Positions 9,817 through 20,149 of a DNA stretch of 64,000 nucleotides are shown in pieces. This DNA is from Incurvaria masculella (lineage: Eukaryota > Arthropoda > Insecta > Lepidoptera > Incurvariidae): the NCBI GenBank assembly GCA_946894095.1, contig OX335658.1:15987001-16051000 (forward strand). The letters are read 5' to 3'. How positions within the stretch are numbered: the stretch's first letter is position 1; every line of letters begins with the position of its first letter. The position numbers and the translations under genes are program-made. The notes beneath the pieces are model-generated. The model was not told where the DNA came from, ran no database searches, and saw nothing but the letters and a program-made list of their open reading frames with translations.

Positions 9817-9975
9817 AGGTTTGCGCACCCAAAGGGTGCCAACGGAACCCTATTACTAAGCATCCGCTGACCGACCGTCCGCCTGTCGGCGGGCTGTATA
9901 TCAATATCGCAATAAGTAGACCGCTGATTTTTTTACAGAGTGTGTATTACTGTTGCCGGTATAACAAAAAATAGT
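9817..9975 (-). mobile_element. (GGAC)n interspersed element, copy 2, partial
   Basis: It keeps CCCAAAGGGTGCCAACGGAA, CCCTATTACTAAG and a degenerate GTCC tract (GACCGACCGTCCGCC), then GTGTGTATTAC..TTGCCGGTATAAC. The palindromic head half is absent. The mutated tract suggests an old copy. Confidence 0.75.
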
Positions 9976-10079
9976 AACGATTTGAAATGCGATAATATAT
10001 CTAAAAAAAATGGTTTTAAATAGCATGTTTTATTGCAACAATAACGGGATCCTTTTTTCATGAAAAATCGGTATAGTTA

Positions 10080-10500
10080 GCAGTGCTGTGGACCAAAGGT
10101 GCTCAGAAAAGCCAAAAACAACTCACCTCGCGAAACCACTCTCAGCGAGGCGCCATGCCAGGGAATTTGCGGACTATGGCTGAGCTATCGGGCTTATTCA
10201 AATTATACTTGAAGACTCCCATGTTATAGGTATGAGGAAATGCATCCGCCGGTAGACAGTTCCATATCCTGGCGGTGCGGCAGATAAATGAGTTTGGGAA
10301 GCGGTTCGTTCTCAAAAGCCTAATGTCAACCACAAGGGGGTGCTCTGATTCTCTGCGGCGGGTGCTCCGTATATAGGTAGGATGGGGAGAAATAAGGGAT
10401 GCAAGTTCCACAGAACTTATATATGAACTTGACCAGTTTTTTCGTGGAACGCAAGACATGGTCATGAAGTTAAATTTGTAATTTGTGATCATACCATATA
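10080..10500 (-). pseudogene. LINE reverse-transcriptase C-terminal fragment
   Basis: The minus strand encodes about 116 residues ending GVFKYNLNKPD and AIVRKFPGMAPR before a stop near 10142. Upstream come LISPHPTYIRS and RTARIWNCLPADAFP, the conserved C-terminal block (arginine-threonine-x-R-x-W-N-x-L-P) of many insect non-LTR retrotransposons, probably of the Jockey/CR1 group. The catalytic RT core and endonuclease are absent, so it is a 5'-truncated fragment. The 3' untranslated part (10080-10141) is shared with 2134-2200 and 60066-60110. Family assignment is inference. Confidence 0.8.
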
Positions 10501-10524
10501 ACTTACTATCATGTCTGCCTTTCC

Positions 10525-11038
10525 TTAAGGTGTCCCTTTCCGGCGGGACTAAATCATTCGCGGGCGCGGTACAAAACCGTGCTATTGCGCTCTAGGACCT
10601 TCTATGTTTCAAAGAAAAAGACAGGCTCCGTGACGAGGAGGATGCAACATGTCCACAAAGCAAACAATGCGCATAGTGTTTGATTTGGTAAGATTTACGA
10701 AAATTTTAATTACAAAACGACTTCTAGCTAAAATCTAACAAAAACTAAATTGATTATAAATGTTCATGAAACAAGCTATGCCTGATGGCTAATTTTTTTA
10801 AGATGTATAGATTTTATCGTTGAGTAATCGACCTCCAAAGTTATTGTATAAAACAGGCGAATAATTAGACCTTATAACTTAGAAACCAAACACAATTGTG
10901 CAATGCCAACGGTCATCAGACATCTAGTTCGATCAAATAAAGCTATTTTGATCAAAATTTTGGATCTCTGACAAGAAATATGGGCGTAATCTTCTTTCCC
11001 CGTTTGTATGGGGAGTTGAACGGGATGGCCCACCTTAA
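10525..11038 (-). mobile_element. TTAA-bounded TIR element, family II, copy 2
   Basis: A 514-bp inverted copy of 6539-7069 bounded by TTAA (10525-10528 and 11035-11038). The end at 11017-11034 reads GAACGGGATGGCCCACC. The other end has drifted (GGTGTCCCTTTCCGGCGGG). Shared interior landmarks include AGACAGGCTCCGTGACGAGG and CCAACGGTCATCAGACA. No transposase. Confidence 0.85.
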
Positions 11039-11767
11039 GGGGGAGCAGTAAATGTGCGAAAATGCGCGTGCCGGAATTAATATTTACGTCAAAAGATCGT
11101 AATCTCAGAGCATCAACTTGAAACATTACATGTCTGTTAAAAAAATGTACTGTGATCTTGATCGGGGCGCTCTATAATGTCAACCTCCCTCTTCGTGGGA
11201 AAGGGACGATGTTATCTAAGTATTAAAAAAATCACGAGTTCGACTTTTAAACCCATAAATCCCCATCGACATTTCCGACCGACTCGATGCTATGAATAAA
11301 GAATGTATTTTCGTCTCTTTGAAAACATTACCGAAAAACCTCTTTGATAAAGTTTAAATGTGAAAATCAATTTCTTAACGATAAAACATCAAAAGTCTCG
11401 AAATCTATGCATAAGAATTTCTCTCCTTAATCCAGTTCCGTCGTTTGAAAATGGAGGTTTTTTATTTCATCAGCTCGCTGTGATTACATCACAGGTTTCA
11501 TTGTTGGGAGTCAGTGAATCGAGATTTTTCGATTTGATTTAGGGTGAATGTACCTACCTAGCTGAAAATGTTTACTTTGGAAATATATCATTTTATTTTA
11601 ATTTCTTTGCGGTGGTTTATTTCACTTTATTTGTACACCACGCCACCGCTTCTCTGAAGAGGTAGGCTAAGATACAACGATCTATCGTATGGTCACACCA
11701 GACTACCGTCTCTGTCACAAACAAATATCTCTTAATACATCTACATATACAATACATATTTTCAAAT
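11039..11767. other. unique stretch with one faint repeat
   Basis: At about 11636-11765, GAAGAGGTAGGCTAAGAT.CA and TCGTATGGTCACACCAGACT recall the repeat at 17092-17212 and 39410-39540, in diverged form. Otherwise no feature is seen. Confidence 0.4.
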
Positions 11768-12150
11768 TGTCAGACTCGTTAGCTCAGTGTGCGACGCCTT
11801 GCTAATCGATAAGCTGGGGAAGCACCTCTGAGCGCGGTTAGGTTCTGTATGGGTGACCATTTTCATCCGCTGAGGCTGGCCGTGGTTCGGATTCGACGTA
11901 AAACTGTAGGTCCCTTCCTTACTGACTAGGTCGTAGGGTTAATCCCGCCCGGGGTACCATCACATTAAATGAACGATGGTCGAAGCGGCAATGAAAATTG
12001 TCCGTGTTTTCCATCCAGTTTAACGTAGCCGAGCAATATAAGGAAGGTCCTGGCATGGCACCTAGTTCCCATATGATTTTTTAGGCTCATATCTGACGGT
12101 CAGTTCGGTATTAGCTGTCCATGTCTAGTTACATAAAAAAAAACATATGC
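11768..12150 (+). mobile_element. 5S-headed SINE, degenerate head
   Basis: The head retains TGTATGGGTGACCAT, the 3' part of a 5S rRNA internal promoter, followed by GAGGCTGGCCGTGGTTCGGA. The body is of the lineage with AATGAACGATGGTCGAAGCG and GAGCAATATAAGGAAGGTCC and ends in an A-run at 12135-12142. It is about 380 bp and more mutated than the copy at 12733. Confidence 0.8.
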
Positions 12151-12732
12151 AAACCTTTAGTGATATAGAAGGTATAGTGATTGCAGTCGTAACTATAGCC
12201 CCGTTGACTATCTGCTTCTCAACCGCGCAGGCAAATTTATTTTATTTTTTATTTATTTATTTACACAAACGTATGCAGATAAAACAGTTTATAGGAACTT
12301 AAAATACTAAAAATAACATATGTACCCAAATTATTTGAAATATTTGAGACTGTGTAAAGACACAAATCTCAGAATTGATTGGTGGTTGGTCCTGGTATAC
12401 CTTGAGCATACAATTAAAACAAACAAATTTTGTGACCTCGAAAAGAAGCAACATAACTTCTTGAAGTGAAGGTTTGTAACCAATTTGCGCGCCCAGATTT
12501 AAAAATTATTATTAACCTGAATATAGAATGCCGCCCCCTCCTCGGCGCCGGCGTCCGCCGTTTGTCGTCATGTGACTAAATAAAAAAAAAATTAACCTAT
12601 CAAAAATCTATATTTATTCAAACCAAAGAAGTATAGATTCCTACCTACGCACATACGTTATCAGGACACGCAACTTTTTATTGATTTTCTTTTCTTTTCG
12701 AAAAAAAAATATAAAGTTCCAGAATCTTGTCA
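12151..12732. other. AT-rich stretch, possible LINE tail
   Basis: A T-rich TTTATTTTTTATTTATTTAT run at 12239-12262 followed by TACACAAACG could be a minus-strand retrotransposon tail. A C-rich patch is at 12531-12560. No gene is seen. Confidence 0.3.
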
Positions 12733-13116
12733 GCCTCAGTGGCCCAGTGGCGCGACACTTCGGCGATCGCTCTCCGAAGTTAAGCAACGCTGGGTCCGGT
12801 CTGGTCTTGGATGGGTGACCATTAGACCGTTGAGAGAGGCTGGCCGTGGTTCGGATTCCACGTTAAACTGTAGGTCCCCTTCCTTACTTACTAGGTGGTA
12901 GGGTAAATCCCGCCCGGGTTGGTACCATCGCATTGAATGAACGATGGTCGAAGCGGCAATGAAAATTGTCCGTGTTTTCCATCCAGTTCAATGTAGCCGA
13001 GCAATATAAGGAAGGTCCTGGCATGGCACCTAGTTTCCATGTGGTGTGTTGGGCTAATACCATGACAGAAGGTGTGGTATTAGCCATCATGTCCAGTCAC
13101 ATAAAAAAAAAAAAGA
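12733..13116 (+). mobile_element. 5S rRNA-headed SINE, best-preserved copy
   Basis: The head contains GAAGTTAAGCAACGCTGGGT (5S A-box region) and CTTGGATGGGTGACCATTAG (5S intermediate element/C-box region) at correct spacing, which identifies a 5S rRNA-derived promoter. The body then shares GGTTGGTACCATCGCATTGA, GTCGAAGCGGCAATGAAAAT and TCCTGGCATGGCACCTAG with the tRNA-headed SINEs and ends in an A-run (13102-13114). It matches what I recall of the chimeric HaSE3 family of Helicoverpa armigera. Confidence 0.88.
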
Positions 13117-13559
13117 ATAATCTGAAACTTAATTTAGTTACAGAAGAAGTGTCATTTCTTAACCACATTGGTGACGTGCACGCAAAGGTTATTTCTGTCT
13201 GATTTTAGTGAATTGTGTTGTCCGTGCCTGTCATATTGAGCCGTCTGATATACGCGACAGAGTCTATTTTCCAAGAGGAACAAAGTTCTGAACCCGATAT
13301 ATTTCTCTGAACGAATCCATTCTATTACAATTGTATGGCCCGTATTAACGGTGTTAACGCTGTCGCCAGCTTTTCTCACTTAGGACAAAGGACTTCTTAA
13401 ACAATACTTAATTCAAGTTAGCGGCTTAAGATCGAGATATATTTCTATAGGTTCATTATGTTCAATTTATTTCACGTTAAGCATTGTTTAAGAATGATTT
13501 TACTAATATGTCAATGGTACAAATAATTATGCCGTCTTTACTTTATAGTGATGGTTTAG
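13117..13559. other. unique stretch, no gene seen
   Basis: Frames of up to 78 codons overlap the SINE and each other with no motif. No repeat is recognised. Confidence 0.35.
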
Positions 13560-13840
13560 ACCACTGACGAGAAAATGAAGGAGACGCGGCATGCGGTCGA
13601 TATCGCGTCTTCACCGTGTGGACAAAGTGGCCATATAGTTCCACACAGTAAGAAAATTGCGACAGCGCGCGGATGTGCTCTGAAAATACGTCCGTCAAGT
13701 CAGTTTACACCCACACAAACCCTCCAATACGTCCGTGACTATGTTTGCGTGTGGCATGTACGTTTGAGTTGGGTTGGTAGTTTTAGAAAATTGTAGACAG
13801 CAGGTCTCATAGTGGGCGCTAGATGGCATATCTCCTTCTT
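13560..13840 (+). repeat. GCGGCATGCGG interspersed repeat, copy 2
   Basis: Collinear with 7641-7918 (GAGACGCGGCATGCGGTCGA, CCGTCAAGTCAG, CCTCCAATACGTCCG, GTGGCATGTACGTTTGAGTT). Both copies end near GATGGCATATC/GATGCCATATC. Confidence 0.65.
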
Positions 13841-13909
13841 ATTTCATCTGAGGTTTGGCCGATGAAATGATAGAATATAATACTATGATAAAGCATTATT
13901 AATATTTCA

Positions 13910-14200
13910 GGGGTTCGTGAACTTGCCTTCCATGCAGGTCATGAGTTGTAATCCTCGCCCTGTTCATTCGGCGCTTTCCTTCTCTTTTAGAGTTGGAAAA
14001 GCTTTAGACCGCCCGGGTTGGTGCCATTGCATTGGATGAAAAGATGATCGAAGTGGCAATGAAAAATTGTTCGTGCTTTCCAAACAGTTCAATGTAACTG
14101 CTCCTATAAAGGAGAGGTCCTGGCATGGCACCTAAATTCCTCGGGAAAGCGGTGTGTTGGGTTAAATCATTACTGTGGGCGGGGGACTAGCTGATTTAAT
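13910..14200 (+). mobile_element. SINE with tRNA-type head, shortened
   Basis: A tRNA-like start (GTGAACTTGCCTTCCATGCA, then GAGTTGTAATCCTCGCCC) is joined to the body at ACCGCCCGGGTTGGTGCCAT. Body variants GGATGAAAAGATG and GCTCCTATAAAGG belong to the tRNA lineage. The region between head and body is shortened. Confidence 0.7.
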
Positions 14201-14459
14201 AATTAGGAATTCAATAAAATATTGTGATTGTTTGGACGATCAAATAGTGGAATGTCTGGAGCAAGAACATGGATTTTTTTTTGTTAATACTTTTTAAGCT
14301 ACTGCTAATCCAATAAGTATAATGAGAATATATACTACGATAATAATACCAAACAATTTTTTTTTAAATATACTGTGCTATAGAGGTCAGTTTTTAAAAT
14401 CATAAAACATGTTAAGGTTGTATTTTAAGACTTCCGGGGCATAAAAAAACAGTTATTTT

Positions 14460-14700
14460 CTAGCTAGTAAATCATTTGTATGGACAACGCTGGCGTGACA
14501 AACTGGACAAACATCAACCCCTCTGGTGGCGGCATACATACAACAAGGAACATTGGACCTCTTTGGAGGAGGCCTTTGCCCAGAAGCGGGCGTTTCCAAT
14601 ATAAATAAAATACCAATCTTCTTATAGATTAAATAACTAGCGTGTAATATAAATAGGAGAAATGAAAGGTTATTATTATTATTATTATTATGGACACCTG
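14460..14700 (+). mobile_element. LINE 3'-end-like fragment
   Basis: GGAGGAGGCCTTTGCCCAGA followed by AGCGGGCGTTTC and an AT-rich region with (ATT)n at 14672-14690 resembles the widespread lepidopteran LINE 3' untranslated end. No coding part. The assignment rests on one recognised phrase. Confidence 0.5.
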
Positions 14701-15075
14701 CATGGTCTAAGAATTTCTCGGAAAGGGGCCGACAAAACGCAAGCAAAATTAATGAAGCAATTCACAGTAATTATCTTGCCCATCAGCAACGTTAAGAATA
14801 AAAACGTCGGATAAAAACCATCGGCCGAAGAAAAAATGCGGGATGGTGCTAATTCATTTCAAGAAGATTACGAAACATATAATTCTTTCTCTTCTTTTAT
14901 TTTAGAAGTAAGTAAGAGAAGGTCCTGAAATATAAGTGAGATCCGTAGGGATGATAAATATAGATTTCTAGAAAAACATTTAGGTTTAGTTCCACTGTCT
15001 AGACAAGTAGGCGTTGAATATTCTGGTGGGAATATTATCCGAAGGTCGTGGGTTGAACTTTTAGACAAAGCTGAG
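14701..15075. other. unique stretch, no gene seen
   Basis: No repeat or gene is recognised. A 77-codon minus-strand frame (14868-15101) has no motif. Confidence 0.3.
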
Positions 15076-15241
15076 TAAGGGCCGAGTGCACGAAAGGACA
15101 AAAAATCAAAATCAACGTCAAAGTATGATCAAACACGTCACTTTGTGTGGACAGTATGGAAGGATCTCTATGCGGATCACTAAAAGTGACGTGTTTGAAC
15201 ATTGGTTAACTCAGCCGTCTCTTCGTGCAACCGGGGCTAAG
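15076..15241 (+). mobile_element. CTAA-flanked hairpin MITE, copy B
   Basis: The same element as at 8760-8921: GGGCCGAGTGCACGAA at the left, CAAACACGTCACTTTGTGTG and AAAGTGACGTGTTTGAAC inside, CTTCGTGCAACCGGGG at the right. The flanks are GTAA on the left and CTAA on the right, one mismatch from a perfect 4-bp duplication. Confidence 0.85.
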
Positions 15242-16170
15242 TCCGTAACATTTTATAATCATTATTCAATCTTATCACTTCTCTTCTACTGGAAACGTCT
15301 CCATTCTATTCTAAATTAAGAAGTAGACATCTCATCAGTTAGAGTCTAGTCTTGAGAGGTAATACTGATGGAAAACTTTAATGTTTCGAAGGGCTACTTC
15401 ACTTTCAGGCCTTTAACTTTTCACTCGATAATTCACAATTCACAAGTTCAGACAGGTATGTCTGAACTTCACAACTTTCCTTCTCAATTCGTGCTCTTTT
15501 ACATTGCTTAATTCAGTTCGCTTTCGTCGCTCTTATATTTCTAGATTACATTTTTTCGCAAAATACGCAGGCTGTGTTTTCATAAACGAACAAAAATGTA
15601 TTTCTCGTTTAACTTTTTATACGTACCACTTTGGAGAATTAAGAGAGAAAATTATAAAAATAATATGACATATGGAGTTTTTTTTGCTCCCACTAGTATT
15701 CCAAATGTTGTGTGAACCCAACATTATTTGAATCAAACTTGCAATGGGCAGACATGAAATTTCGGTGTTTTAAGAACATCCTTAAACCTATTAAATTTGA
15801 ATGTGTTCGTATGTACCTATGTTACCGCTATTATTTTTCTCTTAAATAAAATTAAAATAAATAATTAATAAATAAACATTTTTGACCACTTTTTCCGTTT
15901 GAAACTGTCAATATTAGTACTAAACGTGAAAAGGACTACGTTTGAGACCTGACTTCAGCATTTTTATTTTTCATGAAGAAAAAATCTAAGATACTTTTGT
16001 AACCATATTTGTTAAAACGTTGAAATTCAATGAAATAATTTATTTTTCTCAATCATGTCTTCACACGAAGAAATAAATGCTCTCAAAATTCGATCATGGC
16101 CATAACTTTGTCTACCCGTTTCCGTTTCCGTTTGACCGCGTACAAATATACATATAAACAATCTTCACCG
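15242..16170. other. unique AT-rich stretch, no gene seen
   Basis: Nothing recognised. A small inverted pair GTTCAGACA/TGTCTGAAC lies at about 15445-15470. Confidence 0.35.
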
Positions 16171-16298
16171 GATAAAGACCAACCGTCTGAAGCTAAATGT
16201 GTCAGTCTGTCTGCGCCAAGTGATTGCGTTACGTAGATAAGGCGGCTGAAAAAGCAGCCATTTACCTTATCGTGACCAAAAATGTCGTGACCTCCCGA
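16171..16298 (+). repeat. ATAAAGACCAACC repeat, compact copy
   Basis: ATAAAGACCAACCGTCTGAA, then CTAAATGTGTC, GCGCCAAGTGATTGCGTTAC, CATTTACCTTATCGTGACCA and AAAATGTCGTGACCTCCC. These are the two ends seen 0.5 kb apart in the inverted repeat at 47100-47640, joined here in a short form. Probably an internal-deletion derivative of the same element. Confidence 0.65.
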
Positions 16299-16365
16299 AA
16301 TATATATGGTTGCACCTAAGATGTCATATTATTTTCTGTTTTGAGCCAGTGCTCTATAAACTAGA

Positions 16366-16593
16366 ATGGCCCTTCTCGACACAATATTTTCCATGGTGAG
16401 CCCCAACGCGCGCCCGCGGGAGGCTCGCGAGAATTATTTTTCAATTCCCGTTAAGTTCAAGTTTTCCTTTCAAGTCTCCGCCAGGGAAGTTGTCGGGAAC
16501 TTGCCCATTAAGGCTCCGCCGCTCCGCGGGATAAGCGCCGGGGTGCGATTTGTTGGAAAGTTTTTTTTTTGTTTTTTTTTTTTGCCTACTTAG
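16366..16593 (+). other. GC-rich island, coding status uncertain
   Basis: Local GC is far above its surroundings, and a 75-codon frame starts with ATG at 16366 and ends in a poly-phenylalanine T-run. No homology is recognised, and the T-run end argues against a protein. It could be a conserved non-coding element. Confidence 0.25.
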
Positions 16594-16761
16594 CCACCTC
16601 TGGGTGAGACGTCGACGAAAATGTTTTAATTTGTAAGAGATTCGTATGGCCGGAGTTTATGGGAGATGAATGGGTATTCTTTGTTTTGTTACGTATGGAA
16701 TAAGGAGCTCGTAACTTTTACATCTATTTTTCTTTAAATTTGGTTGTAATATTAATGAGAA

Positions 16762-17062
16762 AAAACCGGCCAAGTGCGAGTCGGACTCGCACACGAAGGG
16801 TTCCGTACCATCGCACAAGATTTACAAATAAAAAACACGTTTTTTTTTGTATGGGGCCCCCCTTTAATTATTGTTGTTTTATAATGTTACCTATTTGTTG
16901 TTATAGCGGTAAAATAAATACATAATCTGTGAAAATTTCAGCTTCCTACCTGTTACGGTTCATGAGATACAGCCCTGTGACAGACGGACGGACGGACGGA
17001 CGGACGGACAGCGGAGGCTTAGTAATAGGGTTCCGTTTTCACCCTTTGGGTACGGAACCCTA
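16762..17062 (+). mobile_element. (GGAC)n interspersed element, copy 3
   Basis: Full-length copy (about 301 bp): CCGGCCAAGTGCGAGTCGGA, the palindrome GTGCGAGTCGGACTCGCAC, TTTGTTGTTATAGCGG, five to six GGAC units at 16983-17008, then GCGGAGGCTTAGTAATAGGG and TTTGGGTACGGAACCCTAA. A good reference copy for the window. Confidence 0.92.
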
Positions 17063-17091
17063 ACAAGGCTCCATACATATATTTCATACAT

Positions 17092-17212
17092 ACCTTAACG
17101 CCGTTTTCCCGGAAGGGTAGGCAGTGATGATAGAACGCCATACGGTACGATCACAGCACACCTCTTTCGCTACATCTACACACATATTTTCATACATGCT
17201 TTACGATTATTA
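17092..17212 (+). repeat. CATACATACCTT...GGGTAGGCAG repeat, copy 1
   Basis: CATACATACCTTAACGCCGT, GGGTAGGCAGTGATGATAGA, then ACGGTACGATCACAGCACAC and TTTCATACATGCTTTACGAT. The 39410-39540 copy is collinear and better preserved. I know GGGTAGGCAG-type sequence as a common lepidopteran short repeat; its class is uncertain. Confidence 0.65.
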
Positions 17213-18000
17213 TTTATTGTAATTAATAATCAATATTCACAAATATTATAATTATTATATTACAAAATAAAATTTTACAAATATGATATTAAGCAGTATT
17301 TTCTTTATATCATATTCTATCATATGATTGCTCATATATTTATTTGTGGTTTTTTTTTTTACTTTTGATTCAATTTCATGTTCCGTCGCAAACTTATGGA
17401 TCTCCGGATTCGATTAAATCATTAAAAAACTGCACTGGTTTATATATTTCCGTCCACATTTATGAAACAAACACTTTAATCGAAATGTAACTGTCAATTT
17501 TTTTTTTTTTTTTTGAGAACAGTTTGAGACAAAAAACAATGAACCAAATTAACAATAATCATCAATGCAAATGTTACAAATGATATAAATTACTTAACTA
17601 AACTATGTTGCTACTACAATAATATTCATTTATTACAAGTATTTTCTGGTTTGAAAACCGTCGTCAACTCAACAACCTATGTATATCAAGTGTACATACT
17701 AAACCCTCAATTTTTATATGGATAAAAACAATACTAAAATAAATAAATTCCCTAAAAAAAATACGATAAATAATTCCGACGTCAAATGTTTATTTGTTTG
17801 CGCTTACGTCACATTGTATTACGCTATTATTATTTCCTGGTAGTCCAGTAGAAATATCGAAGGCGAAACGTATCTCGTATCCGGAGGGGCTCAGAAATAC
17901 TTTTATCTCATTCACCAATTCCTAGAATTACGAAATCTACAGGCTACCTCCGGCTAACATCGCTTCCAATAACAGTTTCGTAAGATAAAGAAGGACGCGA
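17213..18000. other. AT-rich stretch, no gene seen
   Basis: Homopolymer T-runs occur at about 17349-17360 and 17499-17514. No repeat family or gene is recognised. Confidence 0.35.
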
Positions 18001-18370
18001 ACAAATAATTGCCATTTCTATCTTCAGCTCGAGTCCTCAACCGTCCCGGTGTTACCCCCATCTAGTTAGTTAACCGCCCCCTCGCAACCCCCCCATTCAG
18101 CATCTCCCCCCCCCCCCCCGTCTTCCGGACAGGTGATTAATCCGTGCCATCTAGTCGGACGCACCCTAATGATGCGCGTAAACTATCACAGAGCTCGTGA
18201 TGTCCTGTCCACCCGACCACCAACCCGGGCCGTCTAAGTGAACGTGTCTCGCGTCAATTGGACAATACGTCTGTGAGTCACGCGATGAAGAAGTCGAGTG
18301 CCGAATCCATCGTCCGGTGGTTAAGGAGATGTCCAACGGGATATTAGAGGAATGCGGAGATACGCAGAAG
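18000..18370. other. GC-rich island with C-run
   Basis: A 370-bp GC-rich block containing a run of about 14 C near 18106-18119 and sequence such as GACCACCAACCCGGGCCGTC. No open frame with recognisable motifs. A conserved non-coding element or promoter-like island cannot be excluded. Confidence 0.3.
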
Positions 18371-18419
18371 TTTTGTACATAAAGAAAAAAATGTTTTTTA
18401 TGTTTTTTTTTATTAAACT

Positions 18420-18684
18420 TGACATCGATGGCTAATACCCAACAGATATCAACCTAACACACCACCCTAGGTGCCATTCCAGGACCGTCCTTATATTTCT
18501 CAGCTACATTAAACTGGATGGAAAACACGGACAATTTTCATTGCCGTATAGACCACCGTTCATTCAATGCGATGGTACCAACCCGGGCAGGAATAACCCT
18601 ACCACCTAGTATGTAAGAAAGGGGACCTACAGTTTTAAGTGGAATCCGAACCACGGCCAGCCTCAAAGGTTGAAAATGGCTAAC
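18420..18684 (-). mobile_element. SINE of the 5S lineage, 5'-truncated
   Basis: On the minus strand GTGGTTCGGATTCCAC, GGTTGGTACCATCGCATTGA and ATGAACGGTGGTC body variants place it in the 5S-headed lineage. GCTGGCCGTGG is present, but the 5S promoter region upstream is cut off near 18684. Confidence 0.78.
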
Positions 18685-18702
18685 CGCTAACATTAGTAAT
18701 CA

Positions 18703-19015
18703 GTTTTCAAAAATAATCGGATAATGTTTTTGGTCGTAACATTCGTCAAAAACAGGATTCGAACCCGTGACCATTGGATTACATGTCCACTGCTCTAACC
18801 GCTGAGCTATCCCGACAATTACGTCGGGCAACGAATTTCTCGATTACATTCCAGGCGACACATTGCTTCCCCTGTCCATTACTCGATGGCCCTAGCTTTG
18901 AATATTGATCCTATACTCAGGAATTTTGACGGCAATTATTGAGTCGCAGTTTCGAATCCTGTTTTCGACGAATGTTACCACCAGAAACGATTATTTTAAA
19001 ATCTTAGTTTAGATA
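18703..19015. repeat. inverted pair of tRNA-derived repeat ends
   Basis: The left arm (about 18703-18765, minus sense) and right arm (about 18948-19010, plus sense) both read GGTTCGAATCCTG / TTTCGAATCCTG, then GACGAATGTTAC, ACCA and ATTATTTT. Both are the 3' half of a tRNA followed by the same tail. The arrangement is either two SINE-like copies head to head or one foldback element. Related internal sequence (CAACGAATTTCTCGATTA, ACACATTGCTTCCCCT) recurs at 27470-27515 and 35450-35490. Confidence 0.6.
18745..18816 (-). tRNA. tRNA-Thr-like sequence (probably a SINE head or pseudogene)
   Basis: On the minus strand, 72 nt fold as a tRNA. The acceptor GTCGGGA pairs with TTTTGAC (with G-U pairs), the D stem is GCTC/GAGC, and the T arm is ACGGG-TTCGAAT-CCTGT. 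The anticodon stem has one mismatch, and its loop CATGTAA would give anticodon TGT (Thr). Position 33 is A instead of the near-universal U, and the same 3' half recurs in inverted orientation 200 bp away. I therefore think it is a tRNA-derived repeat head and not a working tRNA. Confidence 0.4.
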
Positions 19016-19466
19016 CTTCATCTTATCACCTTATCGCTCAAATCGAAATTCCAATGTTTTTTTTTTCGCGGTTCCTATATAAATTAGTCACAGACTTCAA
19101 CAAAAATGGACTTTCCATACCTGAAGTTTCTGATGCCTATCCCGAAACATACTGCACATGGTAAAGTGCAAGTACCGAGTGATACCGTAGAGTTATTCTC
19201 CATCTCACTTCAGGAAGAATGAGTTTTGCGTATCAGATATATCTAGCAGAAATACAAATAGAAAACTCAACAGTACAATCTCTTGACTGCTGTGACAAAT
19301 CATCCAAAATAAACCAAACAATATCATGGTTGCCAATTCTGGCTCAATAGGACTTACTTACATTTACCCATTCAACTTGATATTTGCACCTTAAGAGAAA
19401 ATTAAGTCTAGGAATACATGAGAATAACCGAGCCATAAGTACCAGAGTTATACGACTTTACTTTTT
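19016..19466. other. unique stretch, no gene seen
   Basis: No recognisable coding or repeat sequence. Confidence 0.3.
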
Positions 19467-19730
19467 AGGATTCCGTACTCGAAGGGTGCCAACGGAACCC
19501 TATTACCAAGCCTCCGCTGTCCGTCCGTCCGTCTGGCACAGTGCTGTATCTCATGAACCGTAATTGATTTTTTACAGAATGTATATTTTGCCGCTGTAAC
19601 AACAAATATGTAAAATTAATTCTGTTTAAAATTAAAGGCGGTCCCACACAGAAAACTTTTTCTTGGGTTAACTCTTGTAAGATGGTACGGAGCCCTTCGT
19701 GTGCGAGTCCGACTCGCACTTGGCCGGTTA
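19467..19730 (-). mobile_element. (GGAC)n interspersed element, copy 4
   Basis: About 264 bp: ATTCCGTACTCGAAGGGTGC, GTCCGTCCGTCCGTCTGG (a short tract of three units) and TGTGCGAGTCCGACTCGCAC, then TTGGCCGG. The head palindrome is intact. Confidence 0.9.
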
Positions 19731-19856
19731 TATAAAAAGACAGACGCAAGGCACTGGAATATAGTGACAAATTAAAAACTAAAAAAAAAATGTGTCAAAT
19801 ACTTGATATCCCTTTCTAGCGTCTTAATGCAACAGCGGAACTCAACACCTGCACCT

Positions 19857-20146
19857 AAAAACCAGCCAAGTGCGAGTCGGACTCGCACACACAGGGCTTC
19901 GTACCATTGTATAAGATTTAACACAAAAAATCTCGTTTTTTGTATGGTCCTTTAATGTTCATATTTTTTTCATTTTATCTATTTGTTGTTATAGCGGCCA
20001 AATGAATTCACAGTTGTGAAAATGTCAGCTACCCACCTATTACGGTTCCTGAGATACAGCCCTGTGACAGACGGACGGACGGACGGACGGACAGCGGAGG
20101 CTTAGTAATAGGGTTCCGTTTTCACCCATTGGGTACGGAACCCCAA
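19857..20146 (+). mobile_element. (GGAC)n interspersed element, copy 5
   Basis: CCAGCCAAGTGCGAGTCGGA, a tract of five GGAC units, then GCGGAGGCTTAGTAATAGGG and TTGGGTACGGAACCCC. It lies inverted to copy 4, 126 bp away, so the pair could form a large foldback. Confidence 0.9.
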
Positions 20147-20149
20147 AAG

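Noticed and set aside
12733..12860. A true 5S rRNA gene
   Set aside because: Only the internal promoter region is conserved and it continues directly into the SINE body; the 5S 3' part and a terminator are missing.
18745..18816. A functional nuclear tRNA-Thr gene
   Set aside because: U33 is absent, the anticodon stem has a mismatch, and the 3' half is duplicated in inverse nearby with the same tail, as for a SINE-type repeat. Kept as a low-confidence tRNA-like feature.
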